Shown in pieces: positions 36,560-45,367 of a DNA stretch of 64,000 nucleotides (its first letter is position 1; the number at the start of each line of letters is the position of its first letter). The stretch is from Desulfobacterium sp. (GTDB lineage Bacteria > Desulfobacterota > Desulfobacteria > Desulfobacterales > Desulfobacteraceae). The stretch is from contig JAQYWC010000008.1 of assembly GCA_030145245.1 (NCBI GenBank), positions 38,295 through 102,294 on the forward strand, written 5' to 3'. Made by a program: the position numbers and the translations under genes. Below the pieces are notes generated by a model. That model made no database searches and was not told the DNA's origin. It saw nothing but the letters and a program-made list of their open reading frames with translations.

Positions 36560-36850
36560 TAGATTCTCCTTATTTCTGTGTGGTTATCTACCACGTGTTT
36601 CACGCCCGAGGGCGGTTTGTAACTCATAGCCGGACAGGCCGACGCAGAGGGGTGATAATGAAAAACCTGAAAGAAAAGGCGAGAGATCAGGGTAGCTGAA
36701 GCACAGGAGAGTCATGGCCCCGGACGCACGTTTGCACGCGTTCAGGCAGACCCCCAAACCGCCAAAAGGCGGCATGGACAGCTGATTCTTTGTTTTGGTC
36801 ATCTCTTTCTCCATGGGTTGATCAAGGCTCAAAACAGCAACGGAACGAGG
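36560..36850. other. Intergenic region fdhE-fdhA
   Basis: 291 bp. An 82-codon minus-strand ORF (36584-36832) is open but shows no family pattern and low-complexity composition. I do not call it a gene. The region could hold a leader for fdhA. Confidence 0.4.
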
Positions 36851-37759
36851 TTAGATTCCCCAAACCGAGAGGGTGGCACGGGAATACCCCTGTTCCGTTG
36901 CAAGGAAATCCAGGGTCAGTGATTCCAGGTCGTTGAGGGAGGGAAAGGGTTTTCTATCGAGATTCCTGAAATCGATGGTTTTTGTATAGGTCTTGCACTG
37001 GTCGCAGGTTTCCACCCGGAATCCGGGTTCCTCCGGAACAGTGAAAAATTTCAATGTCTTTGTGTCGCTGTTGTCGCAGACCGGGCAGGCCAGGCGGCGG
37101 ATGCGGTATTCATGGCGGCACAGGGAGCATACGGCAAAGCGAAATCCCTCCTTTTCCTTCAACTCCAGGATATAGGGAAGGTTGCCGCAGACAGGGCAGG
37201 TGGCGGTTTGACGGATGGTGGTGTTGACTCCGTTTTGCCCAAGCCACTCCACAAGGGCGGTTACCGCTGCAGACAGGGAGGGTTCAAGGGCGGCACGTAC
37301 CAGGAAATTAAGGGCTGCCGGTGCTTCCGGCGTCTGCTCGGCCCATTTTTTCATGGTGGGGCCAGGGCCGTTAAGGCTCTCATCAACGGCCTTGTCAAGG
37401 TCGAGGGTGTTGTCTTTAAGACCGGTTCGGATCTGTCTTGCCGCCGTCACCATGGCCTCGGGCAGGCCTGACGGCTCATGGGTGATCTTATCGGTCAGCT
37501 GGGAAAAAAGGGTGGCAATATGGCTGCGGTCCAGGGGAAGGGTTGCCGGGGTGAGAAAGGAATCTCCCCGGGTCACCTGGCTGGTAAGACCGGCCAGGTC
37601 CAGATCTGGCAGCTGGATGGAAATATTCTTCCGGGCGGCGAGTTGAAGTTCTGCGGTCTGTCCCAACAGGGAGGTCAATTCTTGAGGAAGGTGCTCTTTT
37701 TGTTTTAGCCGTTTCAGGGTCTTGGATAAAATTCTATGCTTTTGCTCCATTGTTTCCAA
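36851..37759 (-). CDS. fdhE: Formate dehydrogenase accessory protein FdhE
   Basis: 302 residues from a TTG at 37759, which has AAGGAG eight bases upstream; the ATG three codons later is the alternative. Four Cys-x2-Cys pairs (CPVCGN, CSLCRH, CPVCDN, CDQCKT) form the rubredoxin-like metal sites typical of FdhE, after a helical N-terminal half. FdhE binds the exported catalytic subunit before Tat transport and assists its maturation. It is the first gene upstream of fdhA in the same direction. Confidence 0.93.
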   Translation of the reverse strand: METMEQKHRILSKTLKRLKQKEHLPQELTSLLGQTAELQLAARKNISIQLPDLDLAGLTSQVTRGDSFLTPATLPLDRSHIATLFSQLTDKITHEPSGLPEAMVTAARQIRTGLKDNTLDLDKAVDESLNGPGPTMKKWAEQTPEAPAALNFLVRAALEPSLSAAVTALVEWLGQNGVNTTIRQTATCPVCGNLPYILELKEKEGFRFAVCSLCRHEYRIRRLACPVCDNSDTKTLKFFTVPEEPGFRVETCDQCKTYTKTIDFRNLDRKPFPSLNDLESLTLDFLATEQGYSRATLSVWGI

Positions 37760-38299
37760 ATCTATCGCTCCTTAGATCGGCTGAAAGTATTGCTACTTTT
37801 TACCAGCAAATTGATGTAACAAGATTCACCTCCCCCTGTACCGTCGTATGTATAATGCGCAAGCAACTTCAGGCCGTAAATCAACAAGAAAAACACTATA
37901 AAACCATGATTAGTTGAAAAAAGAATAGATGTCAAACCATTAGATTAATATCCAATCCGGCCTCTATCCATCAGTTATGATTAGGAAAGTTTGTTATGGG
38001 TAGTGGTCGTCATTATTTTCTGAATGCGTGAAGGTAAATGGGGTTCAGTAACTATTGGTGTCTTAAACTTCCAAAGGATTGGGGGCAAAAGGGCTTCAAC
38101 TCCGTCTGCTGCTCTACGGGTTGGAGTATCGCCTGGCAAATATTTACAGACGGAGAGACTCTGGAATCTTGTGAACCCCCTTACGATTTTACCTATCTCA
38201 AGAAAATACACACCATGAACCCATGGCATTGATATTTGAAAAATGTATCGGAAAGTCTCTCAAGGCGCTGGTGAAGAAAAAACCATGATAGTGTATGGA
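37760..38299. other. Intergenic region with inverted repeat, no clear gene
   Basis: 540 bp between fdhE and the next permease gene. Overlapping short ORFs on both strands (60-82 codons) lack family features. A perfect 9-bp inverted repeat CTCCGTCTG/CAGACGGAG encloses about 38 bp near 38099-38155. I cannot name an RNA family. Confidence 0.5.
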
Positions 38300-38953
38300 T
38301 TACTGAAAACGGTTCAGTTGTTTTTCCAGGCGGGCCGACACCAGTGATGCCGAGTAGATGATGATAAAGTAGAGAAGGCCCACCGCAAGATAGATCTCAA
38401 AGGCCCTGAAGGTTCGGGTGTAGACCAGTTGGCTTGCCCGGGTCAGTTCCGTGATGGCAAGCACCGACACCAGGGAGGACTCCTTGATGATGGTGGAAAA
38501 CGAGTTCACCAGGGGCGGGAGCGCGACCCTGACGGCCTGGGGAAGGATGACAAACACCATGGCCTGGAACCAGTTCAGCCCCAGGGCCTTGGCCGCCTCT
38601 TCCTGGCCATGGTCCACGGCAAAGAGGGCGCCCCGGATGATCTCCGATATATAAGCGCCTCCGTTGAGCCCCAGGCCCAGGGTGCCTGCTGTGTAGTTGT
38701 CCATGGTGATGCCCACCGACGGCAGGCCGTAGTAGATGAAGAAGAGCTGGATCAACAGGGGGGTGCCCCGGAAAATCTCCACATAGGGGGCGAAGATCCT
38801 CCGGAAAAAATTTGATTTCGACCGGAGGACCCCCACTAGGATGCCCGCTGCCAGGGCCAGAAGGAACGAGAGCAGGCACAGCTTGAGTGTTGCCCCAAGG
38901 CCCTCCAGAAGGAGGGGGAGGGCGTCGATGATGATGTGGGCCTGGAAATCCAC
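38300..38953 (-). CDS. Polar amino acid ABC transporter permease
   Basis: 217 residues starting at GTG two bases after the stop of the binding-protein gene, so the two are translationally coupled. Family signatures EIFRGTPLLIQLFFIYYG, NGGAYISEIIRGA and EEAAKALGLNWFQAMVFVILPQA are present. It is a second, different system from that at 24995-26497. No ATPase gene is adjacent here either. Confidence 0.92.
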   Translation of the reverse strand: MDFQAHIIIDALPLLLEGLGATLKLCLLSFLLALAAGILVGVLRSKSNFFRRIFAPYVEIFRGTPLLIQLFFIYYGLPSVGITMDNYTAGTLGLGLNGGAYISEIIRGALFAVDHGQEEAAKALGLNWFQAMVFVILPQAVRVALPPLVNSFSTIIKESSLVSVLAITELTRASQLVYTRTFRAFEIYLAVGLLYFIIIYSASLVSARLEKQLNRFQ

Positions 38954-38955
38954 GG

Positions 38956-39729
38956 TCAGTTGATCTCAAGCCACTTGGTTTGAATGGCGTCATAGACTGT
39001 GTTTGCCCGGAGGGTTGCAAGGGCCGTGTTGAGCCGGTGGGTCAGCGCGTCGCTGCCTTTTTTCATGACCATGACGATTTCAGCTTTTGCCAGGGGCTCG
39101 CCCACCACTTTGAAACCCGGGGTGGTCTTGATCTGGTTGACGGCATAGGCGTACCCCACCACAATGGCGTCGATGCGGTTGAATTTGAGATCCGTGAACG
39201 CTTCCGGGTTGTAGTTGTATTTTTTTACATCCTTAAAGGTATCGCCCATGCGGTCGATGATCTGCTCGCTTCCCGAGCCGAGCTGGACCCCCACGGTTTT
39301 CCCCTTAAGATCGGCCTTTGCGCGAATATCGCTGTTGGTCTGGTTTACAACGATGACGTCGGGGAGCTCGTAGTAGACATCACTCATGTTCACGTTGGAG
39401 GCCCTTGCCTCTGATTTTGACATGCAGGTGATCAGCACATCGAAATCTCCCTTTTGAAGTCCGCCCAGAAGCCCCTGCCACTCGGCATCCACAAATGTTG
39501 CATCAACGCCCAGCTCGTGGGCCAGGGCCCGGCCGAGATCCACATCAAATCCTTCCAGGGCGTTTGTTTTCAGGTTTCTGGATTCAAACGGGGGGTAGTG
39601 GGCGCAAAATCCAACGACAAGTTTGTTTTTTCCTTGAACCGTTTTCCATGAATCATCCGCAAAACCTGCGGTTGTCCATGAAAGCGTCAGCACGAGCATA
39701 AGAAAGATAAGCCAGGGTGTTCTCTTCAC
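38956..39729 (-). CDS. Polar amino acid ABC transporter substrate-binding protein
   Basis: 257 residues from a GTG start with AAGGAG upstream. A signal peptide ends near AGFA (about residue 24). The SBP family-3 pattern is seen in VVGFCAHYPPFESRN and GFDVDLGRALAHELG, then WQGLLGGLQKGDFDVLITCM. It should bind a polar amino acid in the periplasm. Its closest neighbours in the window are the permease gene and, upstream, the SNF2-associated gene. Confidence 0.92.
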   Translation of the reverse strand: MKRTPWLIFLMLVLTLSWTTAGFADDSWKTVQGKNKLVVGFCAHYPPFESRNLKTNALEGFDVDLGRALAHELGVDATFVDAEWQGLLGGLQKGDFDVLITCMSKSEARASNVNMSDVYYELPDVIVVNQTNSDIRAKADLKGKTVGVQLGSGSEQIIDRMGDTFKDVKKYNYNPEAFTDLKFNRIDAIVVGYAYAVNQIKTTPGFKVVGEPLAKAEIVMVMKKGSDALTHRLNTALATLRANTVYDAIQTKWLEIN

Positions 39730-39852
39730 GGTGGTCTCCTTATATAAAAGGTAAAATAGTGTCGTGCCTCTTTATATGGAAAACCGGTTTGGGGTCAAAT
39801 CGTTCCTGTTGATGAAACCGTTGAAAGGTATTTGTATTTTAAATACCCGGGC

Positions 39853-42387
39853 TCAGCCGACAAAATAGCCGAACAGGGCCAGCCGTTTTTTTATTTTTGG
39901 AAAATGGGCCGCTTCCGCCATCATGTGATGGTTTTCCGCCTTGATCACATGTTTCTTCAGGACCTTGTCCGTGGTGAGGAGGCTGAGAAGCTGCCGGTCC
40001 GGTTTGACCCGGAACACACACATTGACGGGACCGGCTCCAGGGGATTGATCCGTGCAAGGACCTCCCTGAAAAAGCGTTCCCAGATGGCCGGCGGATGTT
40101 CGGCAATGTTGTTCCTGAAAAAACGGATCTTGTTTTTCACCTCATCCGGGGTGGTGCAATCCTGCAGAAAGGATTGATAGTCCACCATGTAGCTCGATCG
40201 GTTGATGGCCTGGCCCACGGTTTCCAGGGCCATTCGTTTGATGGGGTCCTCTCCGTAGATGGAGAGCATGGTTTTTTTATCATCGATCTCGATCTCGGCT
40301 GATTTGATGGTCACCCCCGGGGCGAACGTCTTTTTTTTGCCCGCAACATAACTGCCAAAATCGGTGAGCCTGACATAGTGAAGCCCGTCAAAGGGGGTGA
40401 GAAAGGGCTTGCCGTACTGGTGATAGATGGTGTTTGACGGTGGGAAATAGCCAAGGTCCACCATGCCAAGGGCGCCAAAGAGAAACATCATCCGCTTGAC
40501 AAAGGGAAGGGTCAGGGTGTCTAATTTATAGAGCCAGGCCAGATCTTTCCTGTCCCTGTCCTGGTGGCGTCTGTTGGCATCCATGCTGATGTACAGGTCT
40601 GGGAATTCATACTCGTCCACAAAGGGATTGAAATCGATCCCCTGGTGAAAGGCGACCTGTGCAAGGGTAGAGGTGGAGACCCATTTTCCCTTGGGCAGCA
40701 GCTTGAAGATCTGTTTGAGCTGCTTTCGCATCCGTTTCTCCTGGTCGTCTGAGTCAAGATAGTCCTGTTGATGCTTGATATGGTCAAACGCCTGCCGGGT
40801 GCGGTGGGTTTTAAAATCTTTGAAGGTAAAATAGCGGTCCATGGACTCTTTGATAAACCCGGGCAGATCTTGGAGCGCCGTTGCCTGCCAGGCAGACCGG
40901 CAGGTGAAAAAGTCGGCAATGAGCCTTGCTTTCAGATAATGAATGTCTTTGTCGCCCGTGTCGTAAAACTCGTTGAGGCTGGCGGCGGCGGCCATCTTTT
41001 TCAGGGAGGTCACCAGGATCTTGTTGCTGTTCTTGGCAAATTTGAGTTTCTCCTGGCTGATGAAGCTCAGGATCACGGGCAGTTGCTCGAACAGGGTCTG
41101 GCCGGCCTGGTGGAGGTGGGCTGCCTTTTTCTTTACCTCCTTGACAGGCACAAGCACTGGGGCGCAAGGTTCTGGAAGCAGTTTCCGGACAAGGGGAAGA
41201 AGGGCGGGATTGATGGATATTTCATAGCGGCCGTCGCCATAGTATCGACGGGACCAGCTCTCTTCCACCTTGAACAGGAAAAAGGCCGGATCTTGTTCCA
41301 CGGCCTCGTCCAGGGGCGTCTCGTTTGGGGTGTCAGAAAGGTCCTGGTCCAGGGTTTGAAGAATCTTTTGTTCCAGGATTTCTGAGTCCTGTTCGTAAAA
41401 CTCTTCAGCGCATAGATGCAGCAGGACCTTCACTTGTTCGGGCAGTTTTTCCAGGACCGTAGCAAAAAGGGCCTTGCTGCCCAGGACCGCCCCCAGCAGT
41501 CGTACCCGGGACTCCTGGGTGTTCTCTTTCAGGGCCTTAATCGCTTTTGTCTCATATTTTGTTTTATCCAGAAGGTCCGGGATGTGGCCAAGATAGCGGT
41601 CATAGAGTTGTTCATGTTTTGAGAAATCAAAATGCCGGAGGACTATCTTCTCAACCTTGTTGTATACGGGTTTCTTTTTGACCACCTTTTGGGGCGCTGG
41701 CGGTGTTTGGGTTGTTTGCCGGGTGTCCCGGGGGGGCATTCCACCCTGGCAGGCTTCCCGGACCAGGGGGTTGGGATCGTGTTTCAAGGTCCGGAACAGG
41801 GTTTTTGTCCAGCGTCTTGTATCGTTCTTGATCATGCCGGCCACATGGCTTCTCACATTGGGGCTGTCATCGGTGGCCATTTGGGTCACAAGGCCCTTGA
41901 CCCGTGCCTGGGAGGGCGCTATGCCGTAGGCTGCCATGGCAATGTTTGCCTTCTGCTGCCAGGATCGGTAGTGTTTGACACTGAAAAGCGCCGTGAGCAT
42001 CTGCTTTTCGTCAGGGAACAAGCGGCAGGCTTCATAGGCCTTTTGGCGAACAAAACCGGCAAGGGGGTGATTCGCATCATACCCGAGGTTCTCCACAAGG
42101 AGCGCCGGCAGTTCCTTCACGTGTTGAAACGCCCGGAAATTGATCAATGCCGTGAGGCGGTCTTCCATGGGCCCCTGGGCAGAGAGGGCCATGGAAAAAC
42201 GTTCCCAGGGCCATTGGGTCAGGTCAATCGTTGATAATTTTTTTTCCAGCCGTTTCTGAAAACAGGCGCTGCACTCCAGATCTCCCGGGGCATTGCCGGT
42301 AAAAAGGGAGGCTTTATTATTGCACACAGGGCATCTCATGGGCCGGATCGTCCAGGGCTTCATGTGGTTGATGTTATGGATTTCCAT
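39853..42387 (-). CDS. 844-residue protein paired with SNF2 helicase, function unknown
   Basis: The N-terminus has a zinc-ribbon-like pattern (CPVCNN..CSACF). Residues ~70-220 look like HEAT-type helical repeats. The C-terminal third has winged-helix features (LPKGKWVSTSTLAQVAFHQG; LFGALGMVDLGYF..; LRLTDFG-like LTDFGSYVAG), reminiscent of helicase-associated domains. There is no recognisable catalytic motif. It starts five bases after the SNF2 gene stop, with its binding site inside the helicase 3' end, so the proteins are probably made in fixed proportion and work together. The complex could act in DNA repair, chromatin-like remodelling or defence; the sequence does not decide. Confidence 0.7.
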   Translation of the reverse strand: MEIHNINHMKPWTIRPMRCPVCNNKASLFTGNAPGDLECSACFQKRLEKKLSTIDLTQWPWERFSMALSAQGPMEDRLTALINFRAFQHVKELPALLVENLGYDANHPLAGFVRQKAYEACRLFPDEKQMLTALFSVKHYRSWQQKANIAMAAYGIAPSQARVKGLVTQMATDDSPNVRSHVAGMIKNDTRRWTKTLFRTLKHDPNPLVREACQGGMPPRDTRQTTQTPPAPQKVVKKKPVYNKVEKIVLRHFDFSKHEQLYDRYLGHIPDLLDKTKYETKAIKALKENTQESRVRLLGAVLGSKALFATVLEKLPEQVKVLLHLCAEEFYEQDSEILEQKILQTLDQDLSDTPNETPLDEAVEQDPAFFLFKVEESWSRRYYGDGRYEISINPALLPLVRKLLPEPCAPVLVPVKEVKKKAAHLHQAGQTLFEQLPVILSFISQEKLKFAKNSNKILVTSLKKMAAAASLNEFYDTGDKDIHYLKARLIADFFTCRSAWQATALQDLPGFIKESMDRYFTFKDFKTHRTRQAFDHIKHQQDYLDSDDQEKRMRKQLKQIFKLLPKGKWVSTSTLAQVAFHQGIDFNPFVDEYEFPDLYISMDANRRHQDRDRKDLAWLYKLDTLTLPFVKRMMFLFGALGMVDLGYFPPSNTIYHQYGKPFLTPFDGLHYVRLTDFGSYVAGKKKTFAPGVTIKSAEIEIDDKKTMLSIYGEDPIKRMALETVGQAINRSSYMVDYQSFLQDCTTPDEVKNKIRFFRNNIAEHPPAIWERFFREVLARINPLEPVPSMCVFRVKPDRQLLSLLTTDKVLKKHVIKAENHHMMAEAAHFPKIKKRLALFGYFVG

Positions 42388-42392
42388 GGTGG

Positions 42393-45185
42393 TTACTCTC
42401 CCAATACATAGTCAACATCGGCTTCATCCATCTGCTTGATGGAGGCGTTATCACTTGCAATGAGAGAATCAAACAGCTCTTTCTTCTTCTCCTGGAGCTT
42501 CAGGATCTTCTCTTCAATGCTGTTCCTTGCAATGAGGCGATAGCTGAACACGGTGTTTTTCTGGCCCATCCGGTGGGCACGGTCAATGGCCTGGTTTTCT
42601 GCGGCAATGTTCCACCAGGGGTCAAACAGGAACACATAATCCGCGGCCGTGAGGTTTAATCCAACCCCCCCGGTCTTCAGGGTCATGAGCAGGGCCCGGC
42701 AGGTGTCTTCGTTCTGGAACCGTTCAACCATGGCACGCCTGTCCCGGGTGGCACCGGTCATGACCAGGTGATCCATGCCTGCCTGTTCCATGTCGAGGGA
42801 GACGCACTCCAGGGAGTGGAGATAGTTGGCAAACACCAGCACCTTGTGGTTGCCTGCCACGGCGTCGGCCACATGGTCCATGAGGATCTCCCGTTTGGGG
42901 GAGATGATCCGGTTGTCGCTCTTGATCTCGGGGATGGAGGCGATCTGGCGAAGCTCGCCCAGGGCCTGGAGGATGAAGAGCTGGGATTTTTTTAATCCTT
43001 TGGCCCGGATCTCCTCCTGGATGGCGTTCTTGAACATCCGCCGGCGCTGGTTGTAGAGGGCTGCCTGGGCTTCGGTCATGTCCACAAACAGGGTCTGCTC
43101 CATCTTGTCGGGAAGGTCCTTTAACACCTCATGCTTGAGCCGCCGGAGGATAAAGGGGTAGATCTTTTTTTTGAGCTCCCTGACCACGGCCTTGTTATCA
43201 TCCTTCTGGATGGGATTGAGGTAATTTTTGGTAAATTCCCTTGCTGTGCCGAACATGGCCGGGTTGAGAAAACGGAACAGGGAGTAGAGCTCCCCCAGGT
43301 TGTTTTCGATGGGGGTACCGCTCAGGGCCAGGCGGTGGCTGGCCTGTAACAGCATGATCGCCTTGGAGGCCTTGGCGTTGATGTTCTTGATGTTCTGGGA
43401 TTCATCCAGAATCACCATGTGAAACCGTTCCTCCTTCAGGTCTTCAATGTCGTTTCTCACCATGGCATAGGTGGTCAGGATGATGTTGCTTTTCCGGGCG
43501 GTTTTGATCTTTCGTGAAGGGCCGTAAAAGTGGGAGAACGACAGGTCCGGGGCAAAGCGCCTGAGTTCGCTTTCCCAGTTGAACAGCAGGGTCTTTGGCA
43601 TGACGATCAGGGTTGGGCGGTTCTCTTTAGGGTAGATGGAGGCCAAAAGCGCAATGGTCTGGATGGTCTTGCCAAGCCCCATATCGTCGGCAAGGCACCC
43701 CCCAAGCTTGTGCTTGTGAAGGTAGGCGGCCCATTTAAACCCCTGTTTCTGATAGCCCCGGAGGGTGGCGTTGATCTTGGGCACCCGTTTTTTTGAGCTC
43801 TTCAGCTTGTTGAACCCCAGGAAGATCTCCCTGGATCTGCTGAACGCCTCTTTGGCGATCTTTTCCCCGATGAGTTCCTCCACCACGGGAAGATCAAAAA
43901 AAGAGATTTTTACCCCGGATTGCTGCTTCTTGAATATCCGGGCAAGCTTTTCCATGTAGTCGGGATTGATGATGGCGCTGGTGCCGTCGCTCAGCCGCAC
44001 ATAGGACTCTTTCCGGTACTGCTTCAACACTTCGTTGATGGAGAACTTTTCACCACCCAGTTCCAGGGTGGCATCCCCCTCCAGGAAATCGATGCCGTGG
44101 GAGAGCTTCAGGTCAAGCTTGGGCTGGAGATATTTCACCTTGTAGGATTTGAGCTTTTCAGCCCCCATGACCGTGTACCGTGACAGCAGGGAGGAGAGTT
44201 CATGGGTGATGAAACGGTTGGCCAGGCCAGACTCGATGATCATGAAATTGTCCTGGAGAAAGATGGCGTTATCCTGTTTCAGGGTGCGGGCGTGTTTTTT
44301 CAATGCCCTGTGGATTTCATGGAAGCAGGCGGCAATGTCCCCGTGGACCAGGGGGCTTGCGGTGATGGTCTTTTCCATGCCATTGATCGAGACCAGCCTG
44401 TCCAGGTCGAAGTTGTCGAAAAAATCAGGGGAAAAACCGGGATAGGTGGCAGACACCCGCAGGTGAAGGGACTGATCCGGGGCCACATGCTCAAATATCA
44501 GGGCGGGTCTTGTCTCTTTGGGGCTGCCCTGGCGGATGGTGTACCCCCCATAGGCGATATCCACATTGGAGAGGGTGGAAAAGAGCATGGTCAGGTATTG
44601 TTCCAGAAGATCGTCACCCAGGGTGGTATCAAACACAGACAGGGCATTGAAACGGCTGCCAAGGGGGGAGACCCGGTACAGGGTTTTCTCTGCCGTGGCA
44701 AGGATGCAGGTTTCCGTGATTGGAACGATCTCTTTGATCTGCTGCTGGCCGTGGCAGAGCCTGACCGAGGTGGCAAGCTGGTGGTTCTTCTCTTCGATAA
44801 AGACCCTCACCCTGGCATCCCCCTGGGCAAGCTTGATCTTTTTTCCATTGCCATCCACAAGGCTGTCCGAGCCAAGCAGCAGGGAAAGCAGGTAGTCGTT
44901 GCCGTTTAAATAGAAGCAATTGTTTGATGGCTCCACATCCCAGTCTATGGTGAAGGCCTCCTGCTCCCTCAGCCGGTGGATCTCCTTGAGGATGCTTCTG
45001 GTATGGCCTGCGTAAAACTCATATCCCGGATCGACCTCCTTGCCTGCCGGGTCGATGACGGTGAGGCGGACCCCCTGATCTTCGGGCGCCAGCATGAAAG
45101 CGATGGATTCCGGCACCTTGACGTTGCGGATTACCGGGCGTGTCTTTTTTAGCGTATCAAACAGGGTGTCGATTTCCTGGGCCAT
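42393..45185 (-). CDS. SNF2-family DNA-dependent ATPase/helicase
   Basis: 930 residues from the ATG at 45185; a longer TTG frame to 45209 was not chosen. The first ~470 residues include a bacterial SNF2-associated domain (LDLKLSHGIDFLEGDATLELGGE). The ATPase follows: GCLADDMGLGKTIQT (Walker A), VILDESQN (Walker B, Ser in place of the usual Ala), ALSGTPIENNLGELYSLFRFLNP, then the second RecA fold with LMTLKTGGVGLNLTAADYVF, DPWWNIAAENQAIDRAHRMGQ. These enzymes translocate on double-stranded DNA and displace proteins. It forms a two-gene operon with the 844-residue partner. Confidence 0.93.
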   Translation of the reverse strand: MAQEIDTLFDTLKKTRPVIRNVKVPESIAFMLAPEDQGVRLTVIDPAGKEVDPGYEFYAGHTRSILKEIHRLREQEAFTIDWDVEPSNNCFYLNGNDYLLSLLLGSDSLVDGNGKKIKLAQGDARVRVFIEEKNHQLATSVRLCHGQQQIKEIVPITETCILATAEKTLYRVSPLGSRFNALSVFDTTLGDDLLEQYLTMLFSTLSNVDIAYGGYTIRQGSPKETRPALIFEHVAPDQSLHLRVSATYPGFSPDFFDNFDLDRLVSINGMEKTITASPLVHGDIAACFHEIHRALKKHARTLKQDNAIFLQDNFMIIESGLANRFITHELSSLLSRYTVMGAEKLKSYKVKYLQPKLDLKLSHGIDFLEGDATLELGGEKFSINEVLKQYRKESYVRLSDGTSAIINPDYMEKLARIFKKQQSGVKISFFDLPVVEELIGEKIAKEAFSRSREIFLGFNKLKSSKKRVPKINATLRGYQKQGFKWAAYLHKHKLGGCLADDMGLGKTIQTIALLASIYPKENRPTLIVMPKTLLFNWESELRRFAPDLSFSHFYGPSRKIKTARKSNIILTTYAMVRNDIEDLKEERFHMVILDESQNIKNINAKASKAIMLLQASHRLALSGTPIENNLGELYSLFRFLNPAMFGTAREFTKNYLNPIQKDDNKAVVRELKKKIYPFILRRLKHEVLKDLPDKMEQTLFVDMTEAQAALYNQRRRMFKNAIQEEIRAKGLKKSQLFILQALGELRQIASIPEIKSDNRIISPKREILMDHVADAVAGNHKVLVFANYLHSLECVSLDMEQAGMDHLVMTGATRDRRAMVERFQNEDTCRALLMTLKTGGVGLNLTAADYVFLFDPWWNIAAENQAIDRAHRMGQKNTVFSYRLIARNSIEEKILKLQEKKKELFDSLIASDNASIKQMDEADVDYVLGE

Positions 45186-45367
45186 TGTTGTAAAGGGTCT
45201 CCCGAACAAGTGTTTTGTTATAATGATATAAGTTGGAAAACATACCTCTTTATAATAGTGATATCAAGCTTTTGTGTGTGGGGGGCGAGATCATTGAGAT
45301 GAACACCCCCGGCGAGTTCTTCAGCACCCAAGGTGATTGGGCATGTGTTAACTGTGTAGACCTGATC

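Noticed and set aside
36584..36832. 82-codon minus-strand ORF between fdhE and fdhA
   Set aside because: No recognisable domain and biased composition; could not be supported as a gene.
37981..38232. Short ORFs on both strands before the permease gene
   Set aside because: Mutually overlapping, no binding sites; the DNA is better described as unexplained non-coding sequence.
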